A stretch of DNA of 64,000 bases from Ferrovibrio sp. (GCF_002796975.1 NZ_PEKV01000004.1:201597-265596), one strand, 5' to 3'. Positions 1 to 11,171 are shown, counted from the stretch's first letter. Notes: a model not told the origin generated them from the letters alone. Program-made: numbers and translations.

Positions 1-2
1 AA

Positions 3-2423
3 ATCGGCTGCCGCGCCGCCGTGGTGCTGACCGCAGGCCTGTCGACGCAGATGGCACCGGACGGCCGTACCCTGCAGCAAGCCATGCTGGATGCCGCCAA
101 GCCCCATCTGCTGCGCATCCTCGGCCCCAATGGCATCGGCACGATGATTCCCGGCCTGAAGCTGAATGCCAGCTTCGCCCACACCGAAGCGCAGCCCGGC
201 CAGCTGGCCTTCGTCAGCCAGTCGGGTGCGCTCTGCACTATCGTGCTCGACTGGGCCAGGCAGCATGGCATCGGCTTCAGCCATTTCCTCTCGGTCGGCG
301 ATTCTGCCGACGTCGATTTCGGCGACATCATCGACTATCTCGCTTCCGATCCGCAGACGCGCGCAATCCTGCTCTACATCGAGTCCGTCAAGAATGCGCG
401 CAAGTTCATGTCGGCGGCGCGCGCGGCGGCGCGCAACAAACCAATCGTGGCGGTGAAATCCGGCCGCAATGCCCGCGCCGCCCAGGCCGCCGCCTCGCAT
501 ACCGGCGCACTGGCCGGCGGCGACGATGTCTATACCGCAGCGCTCAGCCGCGCCGGCATCCTGCGTGTCGATGGCGTCGAGGAACTGTTCGATACCGTTG
601 AGACGCTGGCGCGCAGCCGCCGCCTGCCCGGCGAGCGGCTGGCCATCATCACCAACGGCGGCGGACCCGGCGTGATGGCGGTGGACGAACTGATCGAACG
701 CGGCGGCATGCTTGCCGATCTGCAGTCAGAAACGCTGGCGGCACTGGATAAGGTGCTGCCGCCGACCTGGTCGCATGGCAATCCGGTCGACATCATCGGC
801 GACGCGCCGAGCCAGCGTTACACCGATGCGCTGAAGATCGTGCTGGCCGATACGAATGTGGATGCCGTGCTGGTGATGCATGCGCCGACCGCCATCGTGC
901 CATCGCTGGAACCGGCGCAGGCGGTGATTGCGGCGGCGCGCAACTCACCGAAAAATGTTCTGACCTGCTGGTCGGGTGGCGAAGCCGTACAAGCGGCACG
1001 GCGCGCCTTTGCCGAAGCCGGGCTGGTCTCTTACGAGACCCCCGATGCAGCAGCGCGCGCCTTCATGCATATGGTGAACTATCGCCGCAATACGAAGAAC
1101 CTGATGGAAATTCCGGCTGAGCTGCCGGAGGATTTCGCACCCGACCATGCATCCGTGCGCGCAGTGATCGGCACCGCGCTGGCCGAAGGCCGCAGCATGC
1201 TGAACGAGATCGAAGGCAAGCGGATTCTCGCTGCCTATGGCATTCCGGCGGTGGCGACCGAGGCCGCTGCCGATCCGGCCTCTGCGGCAGTGGCGGCACA
1301 TCGCATCAGCTATCCGGTGGCGCTCAAGATCCTGTCGCCCGATATCACGCATAAATCCGATGTCGGCGGCGTGGCTCTGAATTTGAGCAGCGAGGCCGAG
1401 CTGGTCACCGCCGCCGAGGCCATGCTGACCCGCGTGCGCGAACGCCGACCCGACGCACGCATCGACGGCTTTGCCATTCAGGCAATGATTCGCCGGCCGC
1501 GCGCACATGAGTTGATCGTCGGTGCGCTGACCGATCCGATCTTCGGTCCCGCCATCATGTTCGGCCAGGGTGGCGTCGGCGTCGAGGTGATCGGCGACCG
1601 CGCCGTGGCCCTGCCGCCACTGAACATGCATCTGGCGCTCGACCTGATCGACCGCACCAAGGTGAGCCGCCTGATGGCCGGCTATCGCGACTTCCCGCCG
1701 GTCGACCGCAATGCGCTGGCCGCCTTGCTGATCCGCGTGGCGCAGATGATTTCCGACCATGCCGAGATCGCCGAATGCGACATAAACCCGCTCTATGCCG
1801 ACGATCAGGGCATGCTGGCCCTGGATGCCCGCATGGTGATCCGGCCAAGCGCCGTGGTGGGCCATGACCGGCTGGCGATCCGCCCCTATCCGAGCGGACT
1901 GGAAGAAAACTTCACCCTCCGCAGCGGCGAGACCGTGCTGCTGCGTCCGGTGCGGCCGGAAGACGAGCCGGCGCATGAGGATTTCGTACACAGGGTTTCG
2001 GCCGAGGATTTCCGCCTGCGCTTCTTCTCGCCGCTGCGCCAGTTGCCGCATACCGAGATGGCGCGTTTTACCCAGATCGACTACGAACGCGAGATGGCCT
2101 TCATCGCAACGCGCTCGGTCGACGATCGCAGCGAGACCCAGCATTCAGAAACATTGGGCGTGGTGCGGGCCATTACCGATCCCGACAACCTGCGCGCCGA
2201 ATTCGCCGTGCTGGTGCGCACCGACATGAAGGGCCAGGGCCTGGGCGAGGCTCTGATGCGGAAAATCATCGCCTATTGCCGGCAGCGCGGCACGCGCGAG
2301 ATCGTCGGCGACATCCTGCGCGAGAACCAGGCCATGCGCGCCCTGGCCTCCGAACTCGGCTTCCATCCGGTTGGTGCCGCAGGGTCCGACGTATTGGAAG
2401 TGCGGCTGCCTCTGCAGGGCTGA
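3..2423 (+). CDS. Acyl-CoA synthetase (ADP-forming type) with C-terminal GNAT domain, Pat/YfiQ-like protein acetyltransferase; 5' end truncated by window
   Basis: Open frame continues upstream of the first ATG/GTG to the window edge; CoA-binding/ATP-grasp synthetase-like sequence (SHTGALAGGDDVYTAAL, ITNGGGPGVMAVDEL) followed by a GNAT-like C-terminus (DMKGQGLGEALMRKIIAYCRQRG). Confidence 0.85.
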   Translation: MGCRAAVVLTAGLSTQMAPDGRTLQQAMLDAAKPHLLRILGPNGIGTMIPGLKLNASFAHTEAQPGQLAFVSQSGALCTIVLDWARQHGIGFSHFLSVGDSADVDFGDIIDYLASDPQTRAILLYIESVKNARKFMSAARAAARNKPIVAVKSGRNARAAQAAASHTGALAGGDDVYTAALSRAGILRVDGVEELFDTVETLARSRRLPGERLAIITNGGGPGVMAVDELIERGGMLADLQSETLAALDKVLPPTWSHGNPVDIIGDAPSQRYTDALKIVLADTNVDAVLVMHAPTAIVPSLEPAQAVIAAARNSPKNVLTCWSGGEAVQAARRAFAEAGLVSYETPDAAARAFMHMVNYRRNTKNLMEIPAELPEDFAPDHASVRAVIGTALAEGRSMLNEIEGKRILAAYGIPAVATEAAADPASAAVAAHRISYPVALKILSPDITHKSDVGGVALNLSSEAELVTAAEAMLTRVRERRPDARIDGFAIQAMIRRPRAHELIVGALTDPIFGPAIMFGQGGVGVEVIGDRAVALPPLNMHLALDLIDRTKVSRLMAGYRDFPPVDRNALAALLIRVAQMISDHAEIAECDINPLYADDQGMLALDARMVIRPSAVVGHDRLAIRPYPSGLEENFTLRSGETVLLRPVRPEDEPAHEDFVHRVSAEDFRLRFFSPLRQLPHTEMARFTQIDYEREMAFIATRSVDDRSETQHSETLGVVRAITDPDNLRAEFAVLVRTDMKGQGLGEALMRKIIAYCRQRGTREIVGDILRENQAMRALASELGFHPVGAAGSDVLEVRLPLQG

Positions 2424-2534
2424 AAACACGCGGAATCACGGCTTTTCCCCAGCTTTCCGTAGGGTTGCCCCTGCCCTGTCGGCCCACTATCTTAAGTCAT
2501 CAGCCGGGCGGTGGGCCCGAAGCAGCAGTGCCTC

Positions 2535-3527
2535 ATGATCGATCCTTTCGGCCGTTCGATTTCCTACCTTCGCGTATCGGTCACCGACCGCTGCGACTTC
2601 CGTTGTGTCTACTGCATGGCGGAAGACATGACTTTCCTGCCCAAAGCCGATCTGCTCAGTCTGGAAGAACTCGACCGACTCTGCTCGGCTTTCGTTCGCA
2701 TGGGCGTCCGCAAGCTGCGCCTGACCGGCGGCGAGCCGCTGGTGCGGCGCGGCATCATGACGCTGATCGACAGCCTGGGCCGCCACCTGAAGACCGGCGC
2801 GCTGGACGAACTGACGCTGACCACCAATGGCAGCCAGCTGGAGAAATACGCCGACGGTCTTGCTGCCGCCGGTGTGAAGCGCATCAACGTCTCTCTCGAC
2901 ACGCTGGATGCAGAAAAATTCACCGAGCTGACCCGCTGGGGCAAGCTCGACAAAGTGATGGCCGGATTGCAGGCAGCAAAACAAGCCGGCCTGCAGGTCA
3001 AGATCAATGCCGTCGCGCTGCGCGGCGTCAACGACATGGAATTCAACGACCTGATCGCCTGGTGCGGCGCCGAAGGCTTCGACCTCGTCTTCATCGAAGT
3101 GATGCCGATGGGCGAGATCGGCGAAGAGGCCCGCATAGACCAGTATATGCCGTTGTCGATGGCGCGCGCCCAGATCCAGCGTAAATGGACACTGGAAGAG
3201 ACCGATTACAAGACCGGCGGGCCGGCGCGCTATTACACCGTCGCCGAAACCGGGCGACGCCTCGGTTTCATCACGCCGCTGACGCATAACTTCTGCGAAA
3301 GCTGCAATCGCGTGCGATTGACCTGCACCGGCACGCTGTATATGTGCCTGGGCCAGAATGATGCCGCCGATCTGCGCGGCCCCCTGCGCGCATCACAGAG
3401 CGATGATCTGCTGGAAGACGCGATCCGCGCCGCCATTGCGCGCAAGCCCAAGGGCCACGACTTCATCATCGACCGCCGTCACGCTCCCACCGCGGTGCCG
3501 CGGCATATGAGCGTGACGGGCGGTTGA
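2535..3527 (+). CDS. moaA: GTP 3',8-cyclase MoaA (radical SAM)
   Basis: [16 protein letters not shown] radical SAM motif, [12 protein letters not shown]-terminal [14 protein letters not shown]; start at MIDPFGR. Confidence 0.95.
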   Translation: MIDPFGRSISYLRVSVTDRCDFRCVYCMAEDMTFLPKADLLSLEELDRLCSAFVRMGVRKLRLTGGEPLVRRGIMTLIDSLGRHLKTGALDELTLTTNGSQLEKYADGLAAAGVKRINVSLDTLDAEKFTELTRWGKLDKVMAGLQAAKQAGLQVKINAVALRGVNDMEFNDLIAWCGAEGFDLVFIEVMPMGEIGEEARIDQYMPLSMARAQIQRKWTLEETDYKTGGPARYYTVAETGRRLGFITPLTHNFCESCNRVRLTCTGTLYMCLGQNDAADLRGPLRASQSDDLLEDAIRAAIARKPKGHDFIIDRRHAPTAVPRHMSVTGG

Positions 3528-3530
3528 CGC

Positions 3531-5108
3531 TTAGTCTTTGCTCACGCCGTTGGCCAGCGTGTACTGGTCGGCGCGTGCCTTGTAGCTGAAGCCCTTGCGC
3601 AGGCCCCAGCTGGTCACTTCCGTATGCAACGGAATCAGCGCCTGGTCATCCAGCGCCATCTTCGAGCTCTGCTGCAACAACGCCTCGCGCTTGGCATTGT
3701 CCACCGTCGTGATCGCCTGTTCGATGATGGCATCGAGCTTCGGATTGGAATAGCGCGTCTTGTTGGCGGCGCCGAACCCCTTGTCGCGATTCATCGTGGC
3801 CACGATGGAGCGTAGCGGGTTCGACATCTCGCCGGTGCCAGCTGCCCAACCGACCAGGCCAGCGGAATACTTATACTGGTCGCGGTTCTTGAAGAAGACC
3901 GTAGCATTCACCGCTTCCACCTTGGTCTTCACGCCGATGCGCGTCCATTGCGACGCCACTGCCTGCGCCACTTCGGCATCGTTGATGTAGCGGTTGTTGG
4001 GTGAGCCCAGCGTGATCGAGAAGCCGTTCGGATAGCCGGCATCGGCCAGCAGCTTCTTTGCCGCATCCGGATTATAGGTCTCGGGCTTGGCGTCCTTGCG
4101 GGTGCCGAACATCGGGCTGGGCAGGAAATCGCCGGCGGGCGTGCCCAGGCCTTCCATGATGCGGCTGGTAATCGCGTCGCGATTGATCGCCATGGAGAGC
4201 GCCTTGCGCACGCGCACATCCTTCAGGGGATTCTTGCCATCTGCATCCGGAATACCGGCGGTCGGCTCGCTCTGGTCGAGCGAGATGTAGATCAGCCGGT
4301 TCGAGACCGTGTCGCTGATCTTCACATTCGGATTGTCGCGCAGCTTCTTCATATCGGCTGGCGGCGGATTCTCGATCATGTCGACATCGCCGGCCAGCAA
4401 TGCAGCGACGCGGGCCGCATCATTTGACATCGGGCGGTAGATGACCTGCTGCCACTTCGGCTTGCCGCCCCAGTAATCCGGGTTCGCCACCAGCACCAGC
4501 CGATTGCCACGCGTCCATTCCGCGAATTTATACGGACCCGTGCCGACCAGACCCTGGCCATGATTCAGTGCCTCCGTGGTCATGCCCTCGGCGACATCGG
4601 CCTTGGCAGCCTTCGCCGACATGATCGCCACGCGGCTGAGATCGTTGGGCAGCAGCGGCGTCGGCACCTTGGTGATGAAGTGCACGGTGAAGTCGTCGAT
4701 CGCCTTTACTTCGCTGGCGGTGCGGGTGAACAGCGTGAAGGGTGATGGGCTGTTCGGCACCTTGGCCGGACGCGCCATCGAGAAGACGACGTCGGCGGCG
4801 GTGAACGGCGAGCCGTCGTGGAATTTCACACCGCGGCGCAGCTTGAACTCCCAGGTCGTCTCGTTGATCGCCCGCCAGCTCTCGGCCAGGCTGGGCGTCA
4901 GCTGCTGCGTCTCGTCCTGCTGAATCAGCGTGTTGAAGATCGTATAAGCGATCTGGTTGTTGACCGTCAGGTTGAAGTAATGCGGGTCGAGCGAATTCAG
5001 GTCCGTCGAAAGCCCGATCCGCAGTTCCTGCGCCTGCACGCCAGTAGCCACGCCAGCTGCCAGAATCGCCGCCGCCGTCAGCTGTCGCCAATCCAGACTC
5101 ATCATCAC
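3531..5108 (-). CDS. ABC transporter substrate-binding protein, family 5 (peptide/nickel type)
   Basis: Signal peptide; LDPHYFNLTVNNQIAYTIFNTLI, WEFKLRRGVKFHDGSPFTAADVVFS. Confidence 0.9.
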   Translation of the reverse strand: MMMSLDWRQLTAAAILAAGVATGVQAQELRIGLSTDLNSLDPHYFNLTVNNQIAYTIFNTLIQQDETQQLTPSLAESWRAINETTWEFKLRRGVKFHDGSPFTAADVVFSMARPAKVPNSPSPFTLFTRTASEVKAIDDFTVHFITKVPTPLLPNDLSRVAIMSAKAAKADVAEGMTTEALNHGQGLVGTGPYKFAEWTRGNRLVLVANPDYWGGKPKWQQVIYRPMSNDAARVAALLAGDVDMIENPPPADMKKLRDNPNVKISDTVSNRLIYISLDQSEPTAGIPDADGKNPLKDVRVRKALSMAINRDAITSRIMEGLGTPAGDFLPSPMFGTRKDAKPETYNPDAAKKLLADAGYPNGFSITLGSPNNRYINDAEVAQAVASQWTRIGVKTKVEAVNATVFFKNRDQYKYSAGLVGWAAGTGEMSNPLRSIVATMNRDKGFGAANKTRYSNPKLDAIIEQAITTVDNAKREALLQQSSKMALDDQALIPLHTEVTSWGLRKGFSYKARADQYTLANGVSKD

Positions 5109-5121
5109 ACCCTCTGCTTGA

Positions 5122-5631
5122 TTATTTCAGTGCAATCCGATGCGCAAAGTTCTGCCCATCGGAAATGGTCAGTTCGTCGAAACCCAGCATGCGCGCCAGA
5201 TCGAGGAAGGTAAACATGTCCTGTACATTATTTTCACGGAAGATCGGGCTGGTGCGCGCGATGCTGGTCATCTGCGCCAGCACGGCGCGCGCCTGGTAGA
5301 TGCCGCGGAAGCCGTTGCTGCCGATGCCAACGATGATCAGCCGTTCGAACTGCTCGCCTTTGGCAAACATCACGAAGCTGGGCGGATAGGGCCGCTGATT
5401 TTGCTGGTAGGCCAATCCGGTGATGAAATTGAGCCGCAGATCGCTGCTCGCCTCGGGCATCACCACGGCACGCGCCTTGTAGACCTCGCGCGAGGTGATC
5501 GGCGGATAGTAGTAGCCGGCATGGCGGTCGTTCTCGGCCGCCGCCCCAAACGACCACATGGTGGCCGGCAGCAGCAGGATCGCAAACCCTGCCGCCAGCA
5601 TGATGCGCCGTATCGCGTTTCGATTTGCCAT
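5122..5631 (-). CDS. Conserved hypothetical secreted protein
   Basis: N-terminal signal-like segment ([33 protein letters not shown]); start chosen at internal ATG. Confidence 0.65.
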   Translation of the reverse strand: MANRNAIRRIMLAAGFAILLLPATMWSFGAAAENDRHAGYYYPPITSREVYKARAVVMPEASSDLRLNFITGLAYQQNQRPYPPSFVMFAKGEQFERLIIVGIGSNGFRGIYQARAVLAQMTSIARTSPIFRENNVQDMFTFLDLARMLGFDELTISDGQNFAHRIALK

Positions 5632-5741
5632 TCTCTCCCCCAGTTCCCCGTCCCCGACGTGCAGTCCGGGGCTTCCGCCCCCCGTGTCACTGGTTATACT
5701 GGCCGGGATTTTACCCCCCTCCAGGCCGGGCACGTATTCGA

Positions 5742-6512
5742 ATGACGCATGTTAGCAAGATCGCCTTTGTCGCGGCCAGAGGCGATACCGCCGAGGCGGC
5801 GCGCGAACGGCTGGCCTCCCGCTACGGCGACTGTCCGGCCAAGAAAGCCGAGGTGATCGTGGCACTGGGCGGCGATGGCTTCATGCTGCAGACCCTGCAC
5901 CAGCATATGATGGCCGACATCCCGATCTATGGGATGAACCAGGGCACCGTCGGCTTCCTGATGAACGAATACAGCGAAGACGGCCTGCCCGAACGGCTGG
6001 CGGATGCGCAGTCGGCCCGGCTGCACCCGTTGCGCATGCGCGCCGTCAGCGTGACAGGCACCAGCCATGAGGCGCTGGCGATCAACGAGGTGGCGCTGCT
6101 GCGCCAGACCCGCCAGAGCGCCAAGCTGCGTATCTCGATCGACGGCACCGTGCGAGTGCCCGAACTGGTCTGCGACGGCGCCATGGTGGCGACGCCGGCG
6201 GGCTCCACCGCCTACAACCTCTCCGCCCATGGCCCGGTTCTGCCACTCTCAGCCGGCGTGCTGGCGCTGACACCGATCAGCGCCTTCCGCCCGCGACGCT
6301 GGCGCGGCGCCCTGCTCGGCCGCTCGGCCACGGTGAAGATCGAGGTGCTGGAAACCGACAAACGCCCGGTTTCGGCTACGGCGGATTTCGACGAAGTGCG
6401 CAAGGTAGCCAGCGTGGAGATCGCCGAGGCGCCGGAGATCAGCCTGCGTCTGCTGTTCGATGCCGGCCATGGCCTCGAAGAGCGCATTCTGAACGAACAG
6501 TTCCTCACTTAA
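5742..6512 (+). CDS. nadK: NAD kinase
   Basis: [14 protein letters not shown] (GGDG motif), [34 protein letters not shown]. Confidence 0.93.
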   Translation: MTHVSKIAFVAARGDTAEAARERLASRYGDCPAKKAEVIVALGGDGFMLQTLHQHMMADIPIYGMNQGTVGFLMNEYSEDGLPERLADAQSARLHPLRMRAVSVTGTSHEALAINEVALLRQTRQSAKLRISIDGTVRVPELVCDGAMVATPAGSTAYNLSAHGPVLPLSAGVLALTPISAFRPRRWRGALLGRSATVKIEVLETDKRPVSATADFDEVRKVASVEIAEAPEISLRLLFDAGHGLEERILNEQFLT

Positions 6513-6527
6513 AGGCCGCCGGAAAAG

Positions 6528-6558
6528 AAAACGCCGCGGCATTGCTGCCGCGGCGTTT
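6528..6558. terminator. Bidirectional intrinsic terminator between convergent nadK and SBP gene
   Basis: AAACGCCGCGGC-attgct-GCCGCGGCGTTT perfect hairpin. Confidence 0.75.
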
Positions 6559-6579
6559 CTGTCTACGATGTGACCGCGA

Positions 6580-8163
6580 TCAGTTGCGCGTCACGCCATT
6601 GGCAAAGGTGTACTGATCGGCGCGCGCCTTGTAGCTCAGGCCCTTGCGGGTGGCCCAGGGCGTCACTTCGATATGGATCGGGATCAGCGCCTGATCGTCG
6701 AGTGCCATTTTCGAGGCCTGCTGCAGCAGGGCCTCGCGCTTGGTATCGTCCACGGTCTTCAGCGCTTCTTCCAGCACCGCATCCATCTTCGGATTGGAAT
6801 AGCGGCCCTTGTTGGTGGTGCCCATGCCCTTGTCCTTGTTGGGCGTGGCGACCAGCGCACGCAACGGATCCGACATCTCGCCGGTGCCGGCACCCCAGCC
6901 CGCGAGATAAGCTGAATAGGCATGGGAGTCGCGGTTCTTGAAGAATACGGTCTTGGTCACGGCTTCAACCTTGGTCTTCACCCCGATGCGGGTCCATTGC
7001 GAGGCCACCGCCTGCGAGATTTCCGCGTCGTTGATATAGCGGTCGTTCGGCGTACCGAGCGTGATCGAGAAGCCGTTCGGATACCCGGCTTCCGCCAGCA
7101 GCTTCTTTGCCTGATCCGGGTCGTACTTGTCCGGCTTGGCATCCTTGCGGGTACCGAACATGGGATAAGGCAGGAAGTCGCCAGTCGGCTGGCCGAGGCC
7201 TTCCATGACGCGATCGGCGATCGCCTGCCGGTTGATGGCCATCGACAGCGCCTTGCGCACGCGCACATCCTTCAGCGGGTTCTTGCCGTTCGCGTCCGGG
7301 ATGCCGACGGTGGTCGGATCCGAGAAGCTGTCGAGATGGATGTAGATCAGGCGGTTCGAAACGGCCTGGCTGATCTTCACATTCGGATTGGCGCGCAGCT
7401 TCTTGAGATCGGCCGGCGGCGGATTCTCGACCATGTCGACATCGCCCGACAGCAAGGCGGCAACGCGCGCGGCATCGTTCGACATCGGACGGTAAGTCAC
7501 CTTCTCCCAGTTCGGCTTGCCGCCCCAGTAGGTTTTGTTGGCTTCGACCACCAGCCGGTTGCCGCGCACCCATTCGACATACTTGTACGGACCGGTGCCA
7601 ACCAGGCCCTCGCCCTTCGACAGGGCCTCGGTGGTCATGCCTTCGGCGACGCCGCTCTTGGCGGCCTCGGCCGACATGATGGCGACACGGCTGAGATCGG
7701 TCGGCAGCAGCGGATACGGCGCCTTGGTGACGAAATGAATCGTGTAATCGTCCACCACCTTCATTTCGGCGATCGAGCGCGTGAAGATGATCATCGACGA
7801 CGGACTGTTCGGCACCTTGGCCGGGCGGTTGATCGAGAACACCACGTCGGCGGCATTAAACGGCGTACCGTCATGGAATTTCACGCCCTTGCGCAGCTTG
7901 AATTCCCAGGTGGTTTCGTTGATCGGCTTCCAGCTCTCGGCCAGACCCGGCACCAGCTTCTGGTTCTCATCCTGCAGGATCAGCGTGTCGAAGATCGTAT
8001 AGGCGATCTGATTGTTCGGACCGAGATTGTGGTAATGCGGATCGAGCGCGCTCGGCTCGGCCGACAGTCCGATCTTGAGCTCCTGCGCCAGTACCGGACC
8101 CGCCATCAGGCCGGCCGACAGCGCGACAGCCGCGGTCAGCGTTTTCCATCGCATCATCATCAT
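6580..8163 (-). CDS. ABC transporter substrate-binding protein, family 5; close paralogue of 3531..5108
   Basis: Same length and near-collinear sequence (WEFKLRKGVKFHDGTPFNAADVVFSINRPAKVPNSPS). Confidence 0.9.
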   Translation of the reverse strand: MMMMRWKTLTAAVALSAGLMAGPVLAQELKIGLSAEPSALDPHYHNLGPNNQIAYTIFDTLILQDENQKLVPGLAESWKPINETTWEFKLRKGVKFHDGTPFNAADVVFSINRPAKVPNSPSSMIIFTRSIAEMKVVDDYTIHFVTKAPYPLLPTDLSRVAIMSAEAAKSGVAEGMTTEALSKGEGLVGTGPYKYVEWVRGNRLVVEANKTYWGGKPNWEKVTYRPMSNDAARVAALLSGDVDMVENPPPADLKKLRANPNVKISQAVSNRLIYIHLDSFSDPTTVGIPDANGKNPLKDVRVRKALSMAINRQAIADRVMEGLGQPTGDFLPYPMFGTRKDAKPDKYDPDQAKKLLAEAGYPNGFSITLGTPNDRYINDAEISQAVASQWTRIGVKTKVEAVTKTVFFKNRDSHAYSAYLAGWGAGTGEMSDPLRALVATPNKDKGMGTTNKGRYSNPKMDAVLEEALKTVDDTKREALLQQASKMALDDQALIPIHIEVTPWATRKGLSYKARADQYTFANGVTRN

Positions 8164-8248
8164 CAGATTCGTCTCCCCTCAATGGGCGCCTCGTTGCGCC
8201 AGACTGGGAGGCAGCTTGCCGATTCAGGCGAAGCGAGACAAGGGTCGG

Positions 8249-8896
8249 CTAAATGACGAGTGCGATTGCGAACAGGATCAGGATCAGGCCCGCAATGCGG
8301 TTGATCCCGCGGCGCATTTCTGCACCCACGCGATGCCGCAGCGCGGCGATTCCGCCACTCAGCAGTGCCCACCACAGCAGCGAACCGATGAAAACTCCGG
8401 CAACCGCACTGGTCGCCGCGGCGAGGCTGGGATCGGCCGCGAGACCCAGGCCGGCGAACAGTGCCGCGAAAGAAAGAATTGTCGCCGGGTTGCTCATGGT
8501 CAGCGCAAAGGTGACGGCGAACAGCCGCAGCGGACTTCCCTGGCCGAATTGCTCTTGATTGGGCGCATTCGCAGCATCTTCCGTCGCCTGTGCCGACGAA
8601 AAAGTGCGCCAGCCGAGCCAGGCGATGAACAGCGCTCCGCCCCATTGCAGAATCTGCTGAACCGGCACCGGACCGGCCGTGCCGAGATTTCCGCCGAGCA
8701 GCACGGCGAAACCGGCAGCAGCCAGCGCGGCATAAAGCGCATCGGCGACTGCCGTACCGATTCCGCCGCTGAATCCGGTCCAGAATCCGCCAGCGAGGCT
8801 GCGCTGGATACACAGCACGCCGATCGGCCCCACGGGTGCTGCCACGGCAAGCCCGAGCAGGATGCCGCGCAGGAACAGATCCGCCTCCGGTATCAT
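8249..8896 (-). CDS. LysE/RhtB family amino-acid exporter
   Basis: GILLGLAVAAPVGPIGVLCIQRSLAGG...; multiple TM segments; start at MIPEADLF. Confidence 0.85.
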   Translation of the reverse strand: MIPEADLFLRGILLGLAVAAPVGPIGVLCIQRSLAGGFWTGFSGGIGTAVADALYAALAAAGFAVLLGGNLGTAGPVPVQQILQWGGALFIAWLGWRTFSSAQATEDAANAPNQEQFGQGSPLRLFAVTFALTMSNPATILSFAALFAGLGLAADPSLAAATSAVAGVFIGSLLWWALLSGGIAALRHRVGAEMRRGINRIAGLILILFAIALVI

Positions 8897-9357
8897 GTTG
8901 GCTGCGACAGATGCACCGGCACCGCGGCGGTTTCCTTGGCGGTCGACATCACGATGATGCTCTGGCTGCGCGGGATGCCCGGCAGCGCCTTGATCTTGCG
9001 CGCCACCAGTTCCTCCAGCGCCAGCAGGCTCGCCGTCCGCACCTTCAGCAGATACGACCAGTCGCTGGCGACATGGTGGCATTCCTGGATCGCCGGCTCG
9101 TCGCGCACCAGCGCATGGAAGGCCGCCTCGTGTTCCGGCCGCTCGATCAGTACATAGACGAAGGCGAGCACGCCGTTGCCGGCCGCCAGCGGGTCGATCC
9201 GCGCCGTCCAGCCGGCAATCACACCCTGCTTTTCCAGCTTTTTCAGCCGCTCGTTCACCGCCGAGACCGAGAGACCGACAGCTCCGCCGATCTCGGCATA
9301 CGAACTACGGCCGAAATGCTGAATATGCCATATAATTTTCTGGTCTAACTCGTCCAT
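8893..9357 (-). CDS. Lrp/AsnC family transcriptional regulator
   Basis: MDELDQKIIWHIQHFGRSSYAEIGGAVGLSVSAVNERLKKLEKQGVI; C-terminal RAM domain-like. Confidence 0.9.
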   Translation of the reverse strand: MDELDQKIIWHIQHFGRSSYAEIGGAVGLSVSAVNERLKKLEKQGVIAGWTARIDPLAAGNGVLAFVYVLIERPEHEAAFHALVRDEPAIQECHHVASDWSYLLKVRTASLLALEELVARKIKALPGIPRSQSIIVMSTAKETAAVPVHLSQPT

Positions 9358-9376
9358 GCCGGAAATATATCCGGCA
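9357..9376. promoter_or_regulatory. Palindromic operator candidate at the lrp start codon
   Basis: TGCCGGA-AATATA-TCCGGCA perfect 7-bp inverted repeat. Confidence 0.6.
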
Positions 9377-9399
9377 GATAGCCAAAAGTTAAGAAAAAC

Positions 9400-10062
9400 T
9401 TACGGCGCGACACCCAAGCCGATCGGGCAGGACACGCCAGTACCCCCTAACCCGCAGTATCCGTTGGGATTCTTGGCCAGATACTGCTGGTGATAGTCCT
9501 CGGCATAATAGAAATCCGGCGCGGCGATGATCTCGGTGGTGATCTTGGCCCGCTTCGCTTTAGTCAGTGCCGCCTGATAGGCATCGCGCGAGGCCTCGGC
9601 CGCCTGCTTCTGCGCCGGCGTGGTGACATAGATGCCCGAGCGGTACTGCGTGCCGACGTCGTTGCCCTGACGCATGCCATGGGTGGGATCGTGACTCTCC
9701 CAGAACAGCTTGAGCAGTTCGCTGTAGCTGATCAGCTTCGGATCGAAAACCACCTGCACCACTTCATTGTGGCCGGTCAGGCCGGAACAGACCTCTTCAT
9801 AGGTCGGATTGGGCGTGTAGCCGCCGGTATAGCCGACCGACGTGCTGTAGACGCCGGGCCCGGCCTGCCAGAATTTGCGCTCGGCACCCCAGAAGCAGCC
9901 GAGGCCGAAAACCGCAACCTCCATGCCTTCGGGGAACGGCCCCTTCAGCGGATTGCCATTCACATCATGCTTTGCCGGTACCGGCATGACCTCGGCCCGG
10001 CCGGGCAGCGCGCGGTCGCGCGGCGGCATCTCGACTTTATGGCGTGGCGCCTGGAACCACAT
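9400..10062 (-). CDS. msrA: Peptide-methionine (S)-S-oxide reductase MsrA
   Basis: [63 protein letters not shown]. Confidence 0.95.
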   Translation of the reverse strand: MWFQAPRHKVEMPPRDRALPGRAEVMPVPAKHDVNGNPLKGPFPEGMEVAVFGLGCFWGAERKFWQAGPGVYSTSVGYTGGYTPNPTYEEVCSGLTGHNEVVQVVFDPKLISYSELLKLFWESHDPTHGMRQGNDVGTQYRSGIYVTTPAQKQAAEASRDAYQAALTKAKRAKITTEIIAAPDFYYAEDYHQQYLAKNPNGYCGLGGTGVSCPIGLGVAP

Positions 10063-10169
10063 GGCATCCTCCGAAGTATGTTGCAGCGCCCCTGGAAGGC
10101 AGAGACCTGCGTTTCGCTCAGCCCTGCCCTGCGGCGACCTGCCTTGCGGCGGGGTGAATAAAAGGTAGT

Positions 10170-11171
10170 GTGCCTGATCAAGGAAATCAAAAGCACAACA
10201 CCGCTTTCGCCGCCTTCTCCCCTCATTTCGTGTCTGTCGTCATCCCCGTGCCCCCCACGCCCTTTTATTCCCGCCTGTTCGGTACCGGCACCCGTCGCGG
10301 CATCACCTCGATGGTGCTCGGCATGGCCGCCTTCGTCACCAATGATTCGCTGATCAAGCTGGCCAGCACCACCGTGCCGACCGGCCAGCTGATCTCGACG
10401 CGCAATGTGCTGACCGCCGCGCTGCTGCTCCTGCTGTTGCTGGCGACCGGCCAGGCCGCACAACTGCGCCGCTGCATGGATCGTGCGGTGATAACCCGCA
10501 GCGCCATCGATGTGGTGGCCACGATCCTTTATCTGATCGCGCTGTTCCATATGCCGATCGGCAATGTTACGGCGATCAACATGAGCACGCCGCTGCTGCT
10601 CACCGCAGTGGTTGCCATCTTCCTGCATATCCCCGTCGGCTGGCGACGCTGGACAGCCGTCGTCTTCGGCTTCGTCGGCGTTACGCTGATCGTGCAGCCG
10701 CGCGCAGAAGGTTTTAACGCCTATGCGCTGGTGGCGCTCGCATCCACGATCTTCATCGTCGCCCGTGACCTCAGCACGCGGCGGATCGACAAGACTGTGT
10801 CCTCGCTGGCGGTGGCGCTGGCCAATGCGATCTTCGTTCTGGTCGGCGCGCTGGCGCTCTCGGCCTTCGAGGGCTGGGTGGCGGTCGGCTGGCGCGAGAT
10901 GCTGCTGCTCGGCGGCGCCAGCCTGTTCCTGATCGTCGGATATCTGCTGATCGTCGATGCCTTCCGCCATGGCGACATCGCCACCATCAGCCCCTTCCGC
11001 TATACCGGCCTGATCTGGGCGTTGGGTGCGGGCTACCTGGTCTGGGGCGATATCCCCAACACACTCGCCTTTGCCGGCATCGTCATTGTGGTGGGCAGCG
11101 GACTCTACGTGCTGCACCGCGAGCGCATCAAGGCGCGCGACGAGGCGCTTCGAAGCGAACCGGTGGAATAA
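10170..11171 (+). CDS. DMT superfamily (EamA) transporter; start uncertain
   Basis: About ten hydrophobic segments in a duplicated EamA-like layout. Confidence 0.8.
   Translation: MPDQGNQKHNTAFAAFSPHFVSVVIPVPPTPFYSRLFGTGTRRGITSMVLGMAAFVTNDSLIKLASTTVPTGQLISTRNVLTAALLLLLLLATGQAAQLRRCMDRAVITRSAIDVVATILYLIALFHMPIGNVTAINMSTPLLLTAVVAIFLHIPVGWRRWTAVVFGFVGVTLIVQPRAEGFNAYALVALASTIFIVARDLSTRRIDKTVSSLAVALANAIFVLVGALALSAFEGWVAVGWREMLLLGGASLFLIVGYLLIVDAFRHGDIATISPFRYTGLIWALGAGYLVWGDIPNTLAFAGIVIVVGSGLYVLHRERIKARDEALRSEPVE

Noticed and set aside
945-2144. 399-aa minus-strand ORF opposite the synthetase-GNAT gene
   Set aside because: Mirror translation without recognisable domains.
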